A DNA stretch of 25,267 nucleotides from the NCBI GenBank assembly GCA_025465405.1, contig JAODNL010000509.1, forward strand, positions 1 through 25,267, read 5' to 3'. Under the pieces are notes generated by a model that saw nothing but the letters and a program-made list of their open reading frames with translations, was not told where the DNA came from and did not search any database. The DNA is from Pseudonocardiales bacterium (lineage in GTDB: Bacteria > Actinomycetota > Actinomycetes > Mycobacteriales > Jatrophihabitantaceae). A program made the position numbers and the translations under genes. Below, piece by piece: positions 1-6,503 of this stretch (positions are counted from its first letter, which is position 1; the number at the start of each line of letters is the position of its first letter).

Positions 1-123
1 GGCGTTGAGTGCGCCGAACTGAGTGCCGAGCGCTGGGGGACGCTGACCAGGCTCACGCTCCCCGGCGGCGGAACACTCGGTGTCTACCAGCCGTCGCACC
101 CGTCACCGCTGACCGTCGGCTGA
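1..123 (+). CDS. VOC-family (glyoxalase-like) protein, C-terminal end only
   Basis: Frame 1 is open from the window edge to a TGA at 121-123 and encodes 40 residues. The stretch RWGTLTRLTLPGGGTLGVYQ, followed by a short HP-containing tail, resembles the last beta strand and end of VOC-fold proteins (glyoxalase or bleomycin-resistance type), where a Gly-rich turn and 'xLGxYxPxHP' are common. The start and most of the domain lie outside the window, so no substrate can be proposed. The call rests on pattern recognition of a short tail. Codon use (mostly G or C in third positions) fits a real gene. Confidence 0.6.
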   Translation, partial: GVECAELSAERWGTLTRLTLPGGGTLGVYQPSHPSPLTVG

Positions 124-405
124 GGCCACGACAACGCCGCCGGTCGACAGCGGCATGGTCGCGCATCCGCCGCGACAGCGGCATTTTCCGGATGTTCGGT
201 CGACGGCGAGCAATCCAGCTTGGATACTCAAACCCATCCCGACAACAGGTGCTCGGGGCACCCGAGGCGCAAGCCGAACCGGCACGAGTAAAGGGCGGCA
301 GACGGGAGACCCGCTCGCGAGATCCACGTTCGAGGTCCCAAGTAGTCCGTGCCGGACCCGGCCCGATCACCGCACCCACGGCGGCTGGGACGTTGGTTAT
401 CGCGC
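124..405. other. Intergenic stretch without a recognisable gene
   Basis: These 282 bases separate the VOC tail from the convergent acetyltransferase. Open frames exist on both strands but give Arg/Pro/Ser-rich products with no family resemblance. The only structure seen is a 12-bp direct repeat at 145-184 and a weak inverted repeat CATCCG/CGGATG (164-169 and 189-194). No tRNA cloverleaf can be drawn. Confidence 0.5.
145..184. repeat. Two direct copies of CGACAGCGGCAT
   Basis: Identical 12-mers lie at 145-156 and 173-184, 28 bp apart start to start. The second copy sits inside the short inverted repeat CATCCG...CGGATG. It could be a small remnant or a protein-binding pair; nothing in the sequence decides between these. 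Confidence 0.5.
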
Positions 406-1032
406 TTAGACCTCTGAGCTGGGCGGGGGCTCCAAGTGCCTACGCTCAATGTAGCCAGCACCCGTCACGACGGTCAGTGGAGGCACGTCCTTGGCCACGA
501 CAGCACCCGCACCAACCACCGAGTCATGGCCGATCGTCACCCCAGGGAGGACGGTGGCCGCCGCACCAATCCAGACGTCCGCTTCGATGACGATCGGTGC
601 CGTGATGATGAAGCCATAGCGCTCAGCCGGGTCGATGGGGTGTCCCTCCGTGATGAGGGTGACCTTCGGAGAAATCATCGCTCGGTCGCCAATCGTGATG
701 CCGCCGAGGTCGAGGAATGAACACGCCTGGCCCACGGACGTTCGCTCGCCGAGCTCAATCCCGAGGCCGTAGGTGCTGTAGAACGGCGGGTGGATGATGG
801 CTTTTTCGGGGAGCGGCTTGCCCAGCAATTCACTGAGCAGCGCGTTACGCGAGTCAATGTCGCTGAACGGCAGAACGTTAAGACGTGAGGTCAGGTCCAT
901 GGCGACTTGGATGCGATCGTAGATAGTTTGCCACTCGGGCGTCCGGGTCCGAATGCGTCGCTCCGCCAACATGGCTTCGATGCTCGCACAGCGGACCGTA
1001 GGAACACCGAGACCGTCGTCGAGGCCGGGCAT
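406..1032 (-). CDS. Hexapeptide-repeat (LbH) acyltransferase, maltose/galactoside O-acetyltransferase-like
   Basis: The 208-residue product has an N-terminal helical segment of the maltose acetyltransferase kind (around EWQTIYDRIQVAMDLTSRLN), then a left-handed beta-helix of hexapeptide turns: IELGERTSVG, ITIGDRAMISPKVTLITEGH, VWIGAAATVLPGVTIGHDSVVGAG. The His in 'TEGHPID' matches the catalytic His of the LacA/Maa/NodL group, which moves acetyl from acetyl-CoA to a sugar hydroxyl. The acceptor cannot be told. The ATG at 1032 was chosen because upstream codons read as Arg-rich non-family sequence; an ATG at 972 is the main alternative, and neither has a good Shine-Dalgarno. The gene is visibly less GC-rich than its neighbours (several 60-base lines near 55-62%), so recent transfer is possible. 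Confidence 0.85.
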   Translation of the reverse strand: MPGLDDGLGVPTVRCASIEAMLAERRIRTRTPEWQTIYDRIQVAMDLTSRLNVLPFSDIDSRNALLSELLGKPLPEKAIIHPPFYSTYGLGIELGERTSVGQACSFLDLGGITIGDRAMISPKVTLITEGHPIDPAERYGFIITAPIVIEADVWIGAAATVLPGVTIGHDSVVGAGAVVAKDVPPLTVVTGAGYIERRHLEPPPSSEV

Positions 1033-1080
1033 CCGTTCATCGGTGCGGTTCAGGCATGACCGCACTGTCGGCGGCAAAGG

Positions 1081-1102
1081 AGTGCGCTCACGTGAGCGCA
1101 CT
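1081..1102. repeat. Perfect 22-bp palindrome
   Basis: AGTGCGCTCAC (1081-1091) is followed directly by its exact reverse complement (1092-1102) with no spacer. It lies about 50 bp upstream of the acetyltransferase start. It is a good candidate operator for a dimeric regulator; no regulator can be assigned. Confidence 0.7.
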
Positions 1103-1110
1103 GGTCGACG

Positions 1111-1130
1111 CTTCGTGTAGATACGCGAAG
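1111..1130. repeat. Near-perfect 20-bp dyad
   Basis: CTTCGTGTAG followed by ATACGCGAAG pairs at 8 of 9 positions around a two-base centre, plus one G.U in plus-strand RNA. It starts 8 bp after the 22-bp palindrome at 1081-1102. Confidence 0.55.
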
Positions 1131-1154
1131 TCTTCTGCTGCGGCGGAACATCTC

Positions 1155-1192
1155 TGTGCAGACGCGCGTAGCCACGTCGGCGCGTCTGCACA
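1155..1192. repeat. 13-bp perfect inverted repeat with 12-nt loop
   Basis: TGTGCAGACGCGC (1155-1167) is the exact reverse complement of 1180-1192. As RNA it makes a strong GC-rich stem-loop. It could be a factor-independent terminator for the minus-strand oxidase transcript that ends at 1446, or an attenuator before the acetyltransferase. No U-tract follows on either strand. Confidence 0.6.
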
Positions 1193-1204
1193 AGATCGCG
1201 TCAG

Positions 1205-1227
1205 TCGGCGGATCACCGATCCGACGA
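1205..1227. repeat. 23-bp imperfect dyad around CGGATC-ACC-GATCCG
   Basis: Nine of ten positions pair around a 3-nt centre (1215-1217). It is the fourth dyad in a row within the gap 1033-1445. The rest of the gap (1228-1445) shows no gene: one minus-strand frame reads as a short hydrophobic stretch but has no credible start. Confidence 0.5.
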
Positions 1228-1445
1228 GCAATCCAGACGATCAACGGCGACCCGGCCCGAAGACCGCGAGCGAACGCGACCCGACAACGAGAGTCAGACC
1301 GAGCAACACTGCCGTCGCGGCGCTCGTCACCGACGACGACACGCAACCCGGCGGTGCGAGCAGCCGGAAGACGAAACTCCGTCGTCGCCGGGCACCCGCA
1401 CATCCGGGCCGACCGCGGACTCGCCGTCGCCGCAACCTTTCAGCC

Positions 1446-2741
1446 TTATGACCCGAGAACCTGCTGTAGATACGAATTGCCGAACACGCGAGACGGATCA
1501 AGCTCCTCGCGCACAGCGAGGAACTCGTCGAAGCGCGGATACACCGTGCGCAACGACGAGGCATCGCGATAGTGCAGCTTGCCCCAGTGCGGTCGGCCGC
1601 CGACACCGAGCGCGATCTGCTCGACCGCGCGGAAATAGGAAGAATGATCGCGCAAGACGTACTGGTGCACGGCGACATACGCAGACGAACGCTCGTACGC
1701 CGTGGACAGCCAGATGTCGTCGGCAGCGGCGAACCGGACCTCGATCGGGAAGCCGACATGCTCACCGTTGCGAGCGAGGTAGCCCTCGATCTGGCGCAGG
1801 ACAACGGGAACCGCGGCCCGGGGCACGGCGTACTCCATCTCGCGGAACACGACCCGACGCGGCGACGCGAACACCCGGTAGGAGCGGTCGATGTAGTCGC
1901 GCGCGCTGAGCGCGCGGGCCGCGATCGCGTTCGCCCGCGGGATGAGCGACGGCCGCTTCGTGGTCACCCGGTTCAGCGCGTCGAAGGCTGTGTTCGACAG
2001 CAGCTCGTCGTCGACGTACTTGCGCAGCCGGCGGATCGGCCGCAGCGTGGTTCCCGGCAGCACCCGGTTGTTCCGCTTGGTGAGTACGCGTCGGGTATGC
2101 GGGAACCAGTAGAACTCGAAGTGGTCGTTGCCGGTGACGTACTCGTCCAGATCCGCGAGGATCTGATCGAGTGAGCCCGGAGCCTCCGACGCGGCAAGGG
2201 CGAACGCCGGCTCGCACTCCAGCGTCACCGTCGCGATGACACCGAGCGCGCCGAGCCCGACGCGGGCGGCGGCGAACACGTCCGGACGATGTTCGGCAGA
2301 GCATTCGAGCAGCGACCCGTCGGCCAGGACGAGTTGCATCGCCCGCACCTGGGTCGCGATCCCCCCGAGCTTGGCGCCGGTTCCGTGCGTTCCTGTCGAG
2401 ATGGCGCCGGCGATCGTCTGGACGTCCACGTCCCCGAGGTTGCTCATCGACAGCCCGAGATGCCACAACGCTTCGTTGAGGTCGTGCAGCCGGGTACCGG
2501 CGAGCACGGTCACGAGCCTGGTCTCGCGGTCGGCGCGCAGGATCCCGTCGAGCGCATCGAGCTGGAGCTGCACTCCGTCGGTGTCAGCGATCGGTGTGAA
2601 CGAGTGCCCGGCGCCGACTGCCTTGACCCGCAGACCCTCGGAAGCGGCGGCCACGACTGCAGCCTGCAACTCGGCGATCGTCGACGGCGCCGCCACGGTC
2701 GCGGGCCGCGCGGTGACCGTGCCGGACCAGTTCGTCCACAT
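1446..2741 (-). CDS. FAD-linked sugar-acid lactone oxidase/dehydrogenase (L-gulono- or D-arabinono-1,4-lactone type)
   Basis: The 431-residue product has an N-terminal FAD_binding_4 domain. It includes VGAGHSFTPIADTDG (His46 is the expected site of covalent FAD attachment in the VAO family) and the diphosphate-binding STGTHGTG loop. The C-terminal ALO domain carries the conserved HWGK motif (His385) and ends DPSRVFGNSYLQQVLG. From memory it closely resembles mycobacterial Rv1771, described as a gulonolactone dehydrogenase. It would oxidise an aldono-1,4-lactone or related polyol; the true substrate and electron acceptor are open. The ATG at 2741 directly precedes WTNWSG, the usual family N-terminus. 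It is divergent from a TetR gene across a palindromic operator and is probably read from a leaderless transcript. Confidence 0.9.
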   Translation of the reverse strand: MWTNWSGTVTARPATVAAPSTIAELQAAVVAAASEGLRVKAVGAGHSFTPIADTDGVQLQLDALDGILRADRETRLVTVLAGTRLHDLNEALWHLGLSMSNLGDVDVQTIAGAISTGTHGTGAKLGGIATQVRAMQLVLADGSLLECSAEHRPDVFAAARVGLGALGVIATVTLECEPAFALAASEAPGSLDQILADLDEYVTGNDHFEFYWFPHTRRVLTKRNNRVLPGTTLRPIRRLRKYVDDELLSNTAFDALNRVTTKRPSLIPRANAIAARALSARDYIDRSYRVFASPRRVVFREMEYAVPRAAVPVVLRQIEGYLARNGEHVGFPIEVRFAAADDIWLSTAYERSSAYVAVHQYVLRDHSSYFRAVEQIALGVGGRPHWGKLHYRDASSLRTVYPRFDEFLAVREELDPSRVFGNSYLQQVLGS

Positions 2742-2748
2742 GGCATCG

Positions 2749-2777
2749 ACTATGAACTGGACGCTTGTCCAAGTCAA
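2749..2777 (-). promoter_or_regulatory. Candidate promoter of the lactone oxidase
   Basis: On the minus strand TTGACT (2777-2772) is followed after 17 nt by CATAGT (2754-2749). The expected transcription start then falls within one or two bases of the ATG at 2741. No Shine-Dalgarno is present, so the mRNA is probably leaderless. The -35 hexamer is one arm of the operator palindrome. Confidence 0.5.
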
Positions 2778-2800
2778 CCATTGACTTGGACGGTCGTCCA
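2758..2800. promoter_or_regulatory. Nested palindromic operator between oxidase and TetR genes
   Basis: Two sites of the form TGGAC-N4-GTCCA lie at 2758-2771 and 2787-2800. They are placed symmetrically around base 2779, and the inner arms GTCCAAGTCAA (2767-2777) and its reverse complement (2781-2791) form a perfect 11-bp inverted repeat. The whole 43-bp block is a palindrome made of two palindromes, and it covers the spacer regions of both divergent promoters. This is the expected layout for TetR-family repression of both directions; the adjacent TetR protein is the obvious ligand. Confidence 0.7.
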
Positions 2801-2810
2801 GTTGTCTGAT
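2781..2810 (+). promoter_or_regulatory. Candidate leaderless promoter of the TetR/PLP-enzyme operon
   Basis: TTGACT (2781-2786), an 18-nt spacer and TCTGAT (2805-2810) place the start of transcription at about base 2817, the A of the ATG. No ribosome-binding site precedes the gene. The spacer contains the second TGGAC-N4-GTCCA site. Confidence 0.5.
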
Positions 2811-2816
2811 ACACCC

Positions 2817-3452
2817 ATGACGACCCGCATGCCGGTAGAAGACCGCCGAGCCCAACTCGTCGAGGCGGCGCTCGCGGTAGCCGCCTCGGAGGGAATCGGC
2901 GCGGCCACCGTTCGCCGCGTCGCGGAGGAGGCCGGCGTCGCTCTCGGCGTGGTGCACTACTGCTTCGCCGACAAGGACGAGCTGTTCGCGGCACTCGCCA
3001 CGCGGATCGTCGACGAGCTCGCCCGGGCCGGCTCCGAGGGACTGGCATTCGACGGCGCCACCGACCTCGCTGGGGCGCTGCACGCTGCCGTCGCCGCGCT
3101 GTGGGACACCATCGAGGTCACCCGCGGAGCGCAGCTCCTGACGTACGAGATCACCACGCATGCGCTGCGTGATCCCGACCTGCATGCGGTCGCACGGCGG
3201 CAGTACGAGGTCTCGCACGCGGCGGCGGCCTCGCTGCTTGCCCTGGCCGCGGACGCGAGTGGCGCCGCGTGGGTCCGCCCGCTCGACGACGTCGCCGGCG
3301 AGGCGCTCGCATTCGTCGACGGCGTCACGCTGCGCTGGCTGGTCGACGGCGACTCAGCGGCGGCACGAGCACGGCTCGACGGATTTGCCGCCTACCTGGC
3401 AACGCAGGCCAAGGCCGGGCGCCGCCGGGCGCGACAGCGGGCGGCGTCGTGA
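2817..3452 (+). CDS. TetR-family transcriptional regulator
   Basis: The 211-residue product has a TetR_N helix-turn-helix at about residues 15-60 (ATVRRVAEEAGVALGVVHYC, then FADKDELFAAL). The all-helical ligand-binding domain that follows is diverse in this family and gives no ligand. It probably represses itself and the divergent lactone oxidase through the nested operator at 2758-2800. The ATG at 2817 is chosen because the family N-terminus begins a few residues later and the promoter predicts a leaderless start there. Its TGA overlaps the GTG of the next gene (GTGA, 3449-3452), so the two are translationally coupled and the regulator probably responds to that pathway. Confidence 0.88.
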   Translation: MTTRMPVEDRRAQLVEAALAVAASEGIGAATVRRVAEEAGVALGVVHYCFADKDELFAALATRIVDELARAGSEGLAFDGATDLAGALHAAVAALWDTIEVTRGAQLLTYEITTHALRDPDLHAVARRQYEVSHAAAASLLALAADASGAAWVRPLDDVAGEALAFVDGVTLRWLVDGDSAAARARLDGFAAYLATQAKAGRRRARQRAAS

Positions 3453-4597
3453 CGGACCTGAGCGAGCTCACCAAAGCCACCGAACATCTGGAGCCACCGC
3501 TCGCCGCACTCGACATGTCCGCGCTGCGCGCCAATGCCGCTGACCTGGTGCGGCGGGCCGGCGGGAAGCCGGTACGCCTCGCCAGCAAATCCATACGTTG
3601 CCGGGCGGTTCTCGACATCGCCCGCGCCACGCCGGGATTCGCCGGCGTGATGGGCTACTCGCTACGCGAGGCGATCTGGCTGGTCCGCAACGGCGTCACC
3701 GACGTGCTGCTGGGCTACCCCACAGCCGACCGCACCGCGCTGGCCGAGCTTGCCGCGGAGCCAGCCCTCGTCGAAGCGATCACGCTCATGGTCGACGGTC
3801 CCGAGCAGCTTGCGCTGGCGCGGCGGACAGTGGGGGACGTCCCGCTGCGGGTCTGCCTCGACGTCGACGCCTCGCTGCGGATCGGCCGGCTGCACCTGGG
3901 CGTGCGTCGCTCGCCGCTGCGGACCCCGGCCGACGCCGCCGCCCTGGCGAACACCGCGGCGGCGCAAGGGTTTCGTGTCGTCGGGGTGATGTTCTACGAG
4001 GCGCAGATTGCCGGCTTGCCTGACTCGTCGCCGGCGGTACGTTTGGTGAAGCGGCGCTCCGCAGCGGAGCTGGCGCGGCGCCGGGTCGCCGTCGTCGCCG
4101 CGGTCCAGGCGGCCACCGGCCCGCTCGAGATCGTCAACAGCGGCGGTACCGGAAGCCTCGAGGTGAGTTCCGCGGCCGCGTCGGTCACCGAGGTCACGGC
4201 CGGGTCCGGGCTGTACGTGCCGACGTTGTTCGACGGTTACCGCGCCTTCCAGCCGAGGCCCGCGCTCTACTTCGCGCTTCCGGTCGTGCGCCGGCCGGCA
4301 CGCGGCATCGCGACGTTGTTCGGCGGCGGCTATGTCGCGTCCGGACCCGCCGGCAGGTCTCGCCTGCCGTCGCCGCCGCGAGGTCTGCGGCTGCTCGGAA
4401 CGGAGGGAGCCGGCGAGGTGCAGACGCCGGTACGCGGCCCGGCGGCCGAGGCGCTACGTGTGGGTGACCGGGTGTGGTTCCGGCCCGCCAAGGCCGGCGA
4501 GGTGTTGGAGCGCTTCGAGACCGTGCACCTCGTGCAGGACGGCGCCGTCGTCGCGTCCGTGCCCACGTACCGGGGCGCGGGCCAGACGTTCGGCTGA
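3449..4597 (+). CDS. PLP-dependent fold-type III enzyme, D-threonine aldolase/D-serine dehydratase-like
   Basis: The 382-residue product starts with the GTG that overlaps the TetR stop codon. It has the alanine-racemase-like TIM-barrel N-terminus with the motif VRLASKSIRC, where Lys47 is the expected Schiff-base lysine. Later come VCLDVDASLRIGRLHLGVR and EIVNSGGTGSLE, the usual DSD1/low-specificity D-threonine aldolase segments. The C-terminal beta domain ends PTYRGAGQTFG. This group is often annotated 'amino acid deaminase/aldolase' in actinobacteria; the real reaction is not established. Coupling to a TetR gene and a lactone oxidase suggests one regulated pathway. The C-terminal segment FRPAKAGEVLERF (Pro346, Leu353) seems to lack His and Cys residues that I recall at these places in relatives, so metal binding may be altered. 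Confidence 0.8.
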   Translation: MTDLSELTKATEHLEPPLAALDMSALRANAADLVRRAGGKPVRLASKSIRCRAVLDIARATPGFAGVMGYSLREAIWLVRNGVTDVLLGYPTADRTALAELAAEPALVEAITLMVDGPEQLALARRTVGDVPLRVCLDVDASLRIGRLHLGVRRSPLRTPADAAALANTAAAQGFRVVGVMFYEAQIAGLPDSSPAVRLVKRRSAAELARRRVAVVAAVQAATGPLEIVNSGGTGSLEVSSAAASVTEVTAGSGLYVPTLFDGYRAFQPRPALYFALPVVRRPARGIATLFGGGYVASGPAGRSRLPSPPRGLRLLGTEGAGEVQTPVRGPAAEALRVGDRVWFRPAKAGEVLERFETVHLVQDGAVVASVPTYRGAGQTFG

Positions 4598-4624
4598 CCC
4601 CTACGCCCGGTGATCACGCGGCAG

Positions 4625-5731
4625 TCAGCTGTGCGCGATGTCGTCCCAGCCCTCGACCTCGTCGGGCTTGCGCGGGGCCGGCCCGATGTAGCGGGCCGAC
4701 GGGCGCACCAGGCGCCCGGTCTTCTTCTGCTCCATGATGTGCGCGGACCAGCCGGCCGTGCGCGCACAGGTGAACATCGCCGGCATCATGTGCGGCGGCA
4801 CGTCGGCGAAGTCCAGGATGACCGCCGCCCAGAACTCCACGTTGGTCTCGATCGGACGGTCCGGCCGCCGCTCGCGCAGTTCGGCCAGCGCCGCCTGCTC
4901 GAGTGCCTCCGCCGCGTCGAAGCGCGGCGCGTTGAGCTCCTTGCAGGTTCGCCGCAGTACCCGCGCCCGCGGGTCCTCGGCCCGGTAGACCCGATGCCCG
5001 AATCCCATCAACCGCTCGTGCCGGTCGAGGACGCCGCCGACGACCTTGCGCGCGTCGCCGATCTTCTCGACCTCCTCGATCATCGGCAGCACCCGGGCCG
5101 GGGCGCCACCGTGCAGCGGCCCGCTCATCGCGCCGATGGCACCGGACATCGCGGCCGCGACGTCGGCACCGGTGGACGCGATCACTCGCGCCGTGAACGT
5201 CGAGGCGTTCATACCGTGTTCGGCGGCCGAGACGAAGTAGGCGTCGACGGCCCTGACGTGCTGCGGGTCGGGTTCGCCGCGCCAGCGGACCATGAACCGC
5301 TCGACGATCGTCGAACACAGGTCGATGCGCGCCTGCGGCACCGCGGGCGTGGCCAGGCCCCGCGCGGACTGCGCGACGTAGGACAAGCCCATGACCGCCG
5401 CCCGGGCCAGTTGCTCGCGAGCCTCCTCGTCGCTGATGTCCAGCAGCGGGCGGTAACCCCACACCGGCGACAACATGGCCAGCGCGGCCTGCACATCTAC
5501 CCGGACGTCGCCGGTGTGTACCGGGATCGGGAACGGTTCGGCCGGCGGCAGGCCTGGACCGAACTTGCCGTCCACGAGCAGGGCCCAGACGTTGCCGAAC
5601 GTGACCGCCCCGACCAGGTCCTCTATGTCGACGCCGCGGTACCGCAGCGCGCCGCCATCCTTGTCCGGTTCGGCGATCACGGTCTCGAAGGCGATGACGC
5701 CTTCCAGGCCCGGGCTGTAGTCGTCTGCCAT
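4625..5731 (-). CDS. citA: Citrate synthase 2 (CitA-type)
   Basis: The 368-residue product matches the short actinobacterial citrate synthase 2 in length (M. tuberculosis CitA is about 373). It condenses acetyl-CoA or another acyl-CoA with oxaloacetate in the cytoplasm. Substrate-binding and catalytic elements are visible: AEHGMNASTFTAR (His172), GPLHGGAP (His207) and GFGHRVYR (His246). The usual catalytic Asp of the 'NVD' motif is Glu299 here (TNVEFWAAV), which I believe is typical of this paralogue. The ATG at 5731 has GGAG seven bases upstream and begins the family-typical MADDYSPGLEGVIAFET. It is divergent from pdxH over 114 bp and converges on the PLP-enzyme gene with a 27-bp gap. Confidence 0.92.
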   Translation of the reverse strand: MADDYSPGLEGVIAFETVIAEPDKDGGALRYRGVDIEDLVGAVTFGNVWALLVDGKFGPGLPPAEPFPIPVHTGDVRVDVQAALAMLSPVWGYRPLLDISDEEAREQLARAAVMGLSYVAQSARGLATPAVPQARIDLCSTIVERFMVRWRGEPDPQHVRAVDAYFVSAAEHGMNASTFTARVIASTGADVAAAMSGAIGAMSGPLHGGAPARVLPMIEEVEKIGDARKVVGGVLDRHERLMGFGHRVYRAEDPRARVLRRTCKELNAPRFDAAEALEQAALAELRERRPDRPIETNVEFWAAVILDFADVPPHMMPAMFTCARTAGWSAHIMEQKKTGRLVRPSARYIGPAPRKPDEVEGWDDIAHS

Positions 5732-5845
5732 AGACGTGCTCCGATCGGGTAGTCCGTGGGCTGGCCGCGGCCGGTGGATCGCACCGCCGGTCCATTCTGC
5801 CCGCACCAGGCATGGGGTTGGCGAGCAGGTGCGAGGATTGTCTCG

Positions 5846-6487
5846 ATGACCGAGCCAGCCGGAATGCGCCGTACCTACCATCGCGGTCAGCTCGACGAGA
5901 GCCTGGTGTCGCGGACGTGGCTGGAGCAGTTCCACCTGTGGTTCCACGACGCCACCGCCGATCCGGCCGTGGTCGAAGCGAACGCGATGCAGGTGGCCAC
6001 CGTCGGCGCCGACTGCCGACCGTCCGTGCGGACGGTCCTGCTCAAGGGCGTGGACGAGCGGGGCCTCGTCTTTTACACGAACTACGAATCGGCGAAGGCC
6101 CGCGATCTCGCCGCGAACCCGTACGCGGCTGTCGTCTTCGCATGGCTGGCCCACGAGCGCCAGGTGCGGGCGAGCGGGGCGGTGCAGCGTGTCGATCGGG
6201 CCGAGACGGAGGCCTACTTCGCGACCCGCCCACGTGGGTCGCAACTGAGCGCCTGGGCTTCGGCCCAGTCCAGCATCGTCTCCTCCCGTGCCGTGCTCGA
6301 ACGGACGTTGGCCGATCTCGAGGCCCGCTACACCGGAGTCGACATCCCGGCACCGCCGAATTGGGGCGGGTACCGGCTGGCCCCGGACACCGTCGAGTTC
6401 TGGCAGGGTCGCGCCGACCGCCTGCATGACCGGCTGCGCTACCGGCGCGCCGGCGAGCGCTGGGTGCTCGAGCGGCTCGCGCCGTGA
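5846..6487 (+). CDS. pdxH: Pyridoxamine/pyridoxine 5'-phosphate oxidase
   Basis: The 213-residue product makes pyridoxal 5'-phosphate by FMN-dependent oxidation of PNP or PMP, the last step of salvage. PdxH motifs occur in order: RTVLLKG (FMN phosphate binding), FYTNYESAKARDLAANPYAA, ERQVRASG, YFATRPRGSQLSAWASAQSS, NWGGYRL, and the C-terminal RLHDRLRYRR...W..ERLAP that holds FMN and substrate. The length is normal. The ATG at 5846 follows GAGG about ten bases upstream and gives the typical start (MRRTYHRGQLDES). It is divergent from citrate synthase 2 and is followed after 16 bp by an MFS gene, probably in one transcript. Confidence 0.95.
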   Translation: MTEPAGMRRTYHRGQLDESLVSRTWLEQFHLWFHDATADPAVVEANAMQVATVGADCRPSVRTVLLKGVDERGLVFYTNYESAKARDLAANPYAAVVFAWLAHERQVRASGAVQRVDRAETEAYFATRPRGSQLSAWASAQSSIVSSRAVLERTLADLEARYTGVDIPAPPNWGGYRLAPDTVEFWQGRADRLHDRLRYRRAGERWVLERLAP

Positions 6488-6503
6488 CGGCCACCCACCG
6501 TCG

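Noticed and set aside
325..350. GTTCGAGGTCCC resembling a tRNA T-arm
   Set aside because: No matching acceptor, anticodon or D arm could be drawn on either strand.
9..590. Plus-strand open frame at the left edge
   Set aside because: Arg/Pro/Ser-rich product that runs through the acetyltransferase on the other strand. Frame 1 gives a better VOC tail ending at 123.
207..1236. 12-bp direct repeat CGAGCAATCCAG at 207-218 and 1225-1236 flanking the acetyltransferase
   Set aside because: Could mark an insertion, but there are no inverted ends or transposase and 12 bp over 1 kb is weak evidence.
1241..1445. Minus-strand hydrophobic stretch resembling one membrane helix
   Set aside because: No credible start codon or ribosome-binding site, and the upstream part is poly-Arg. 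Treated as chance.
5763..5772. GGCCGCGGCC palindrome in the citA-pdxH gap
   Set aside because: Ten GC-only bases in a GC-rich genome; no symmetry extends beyond it.
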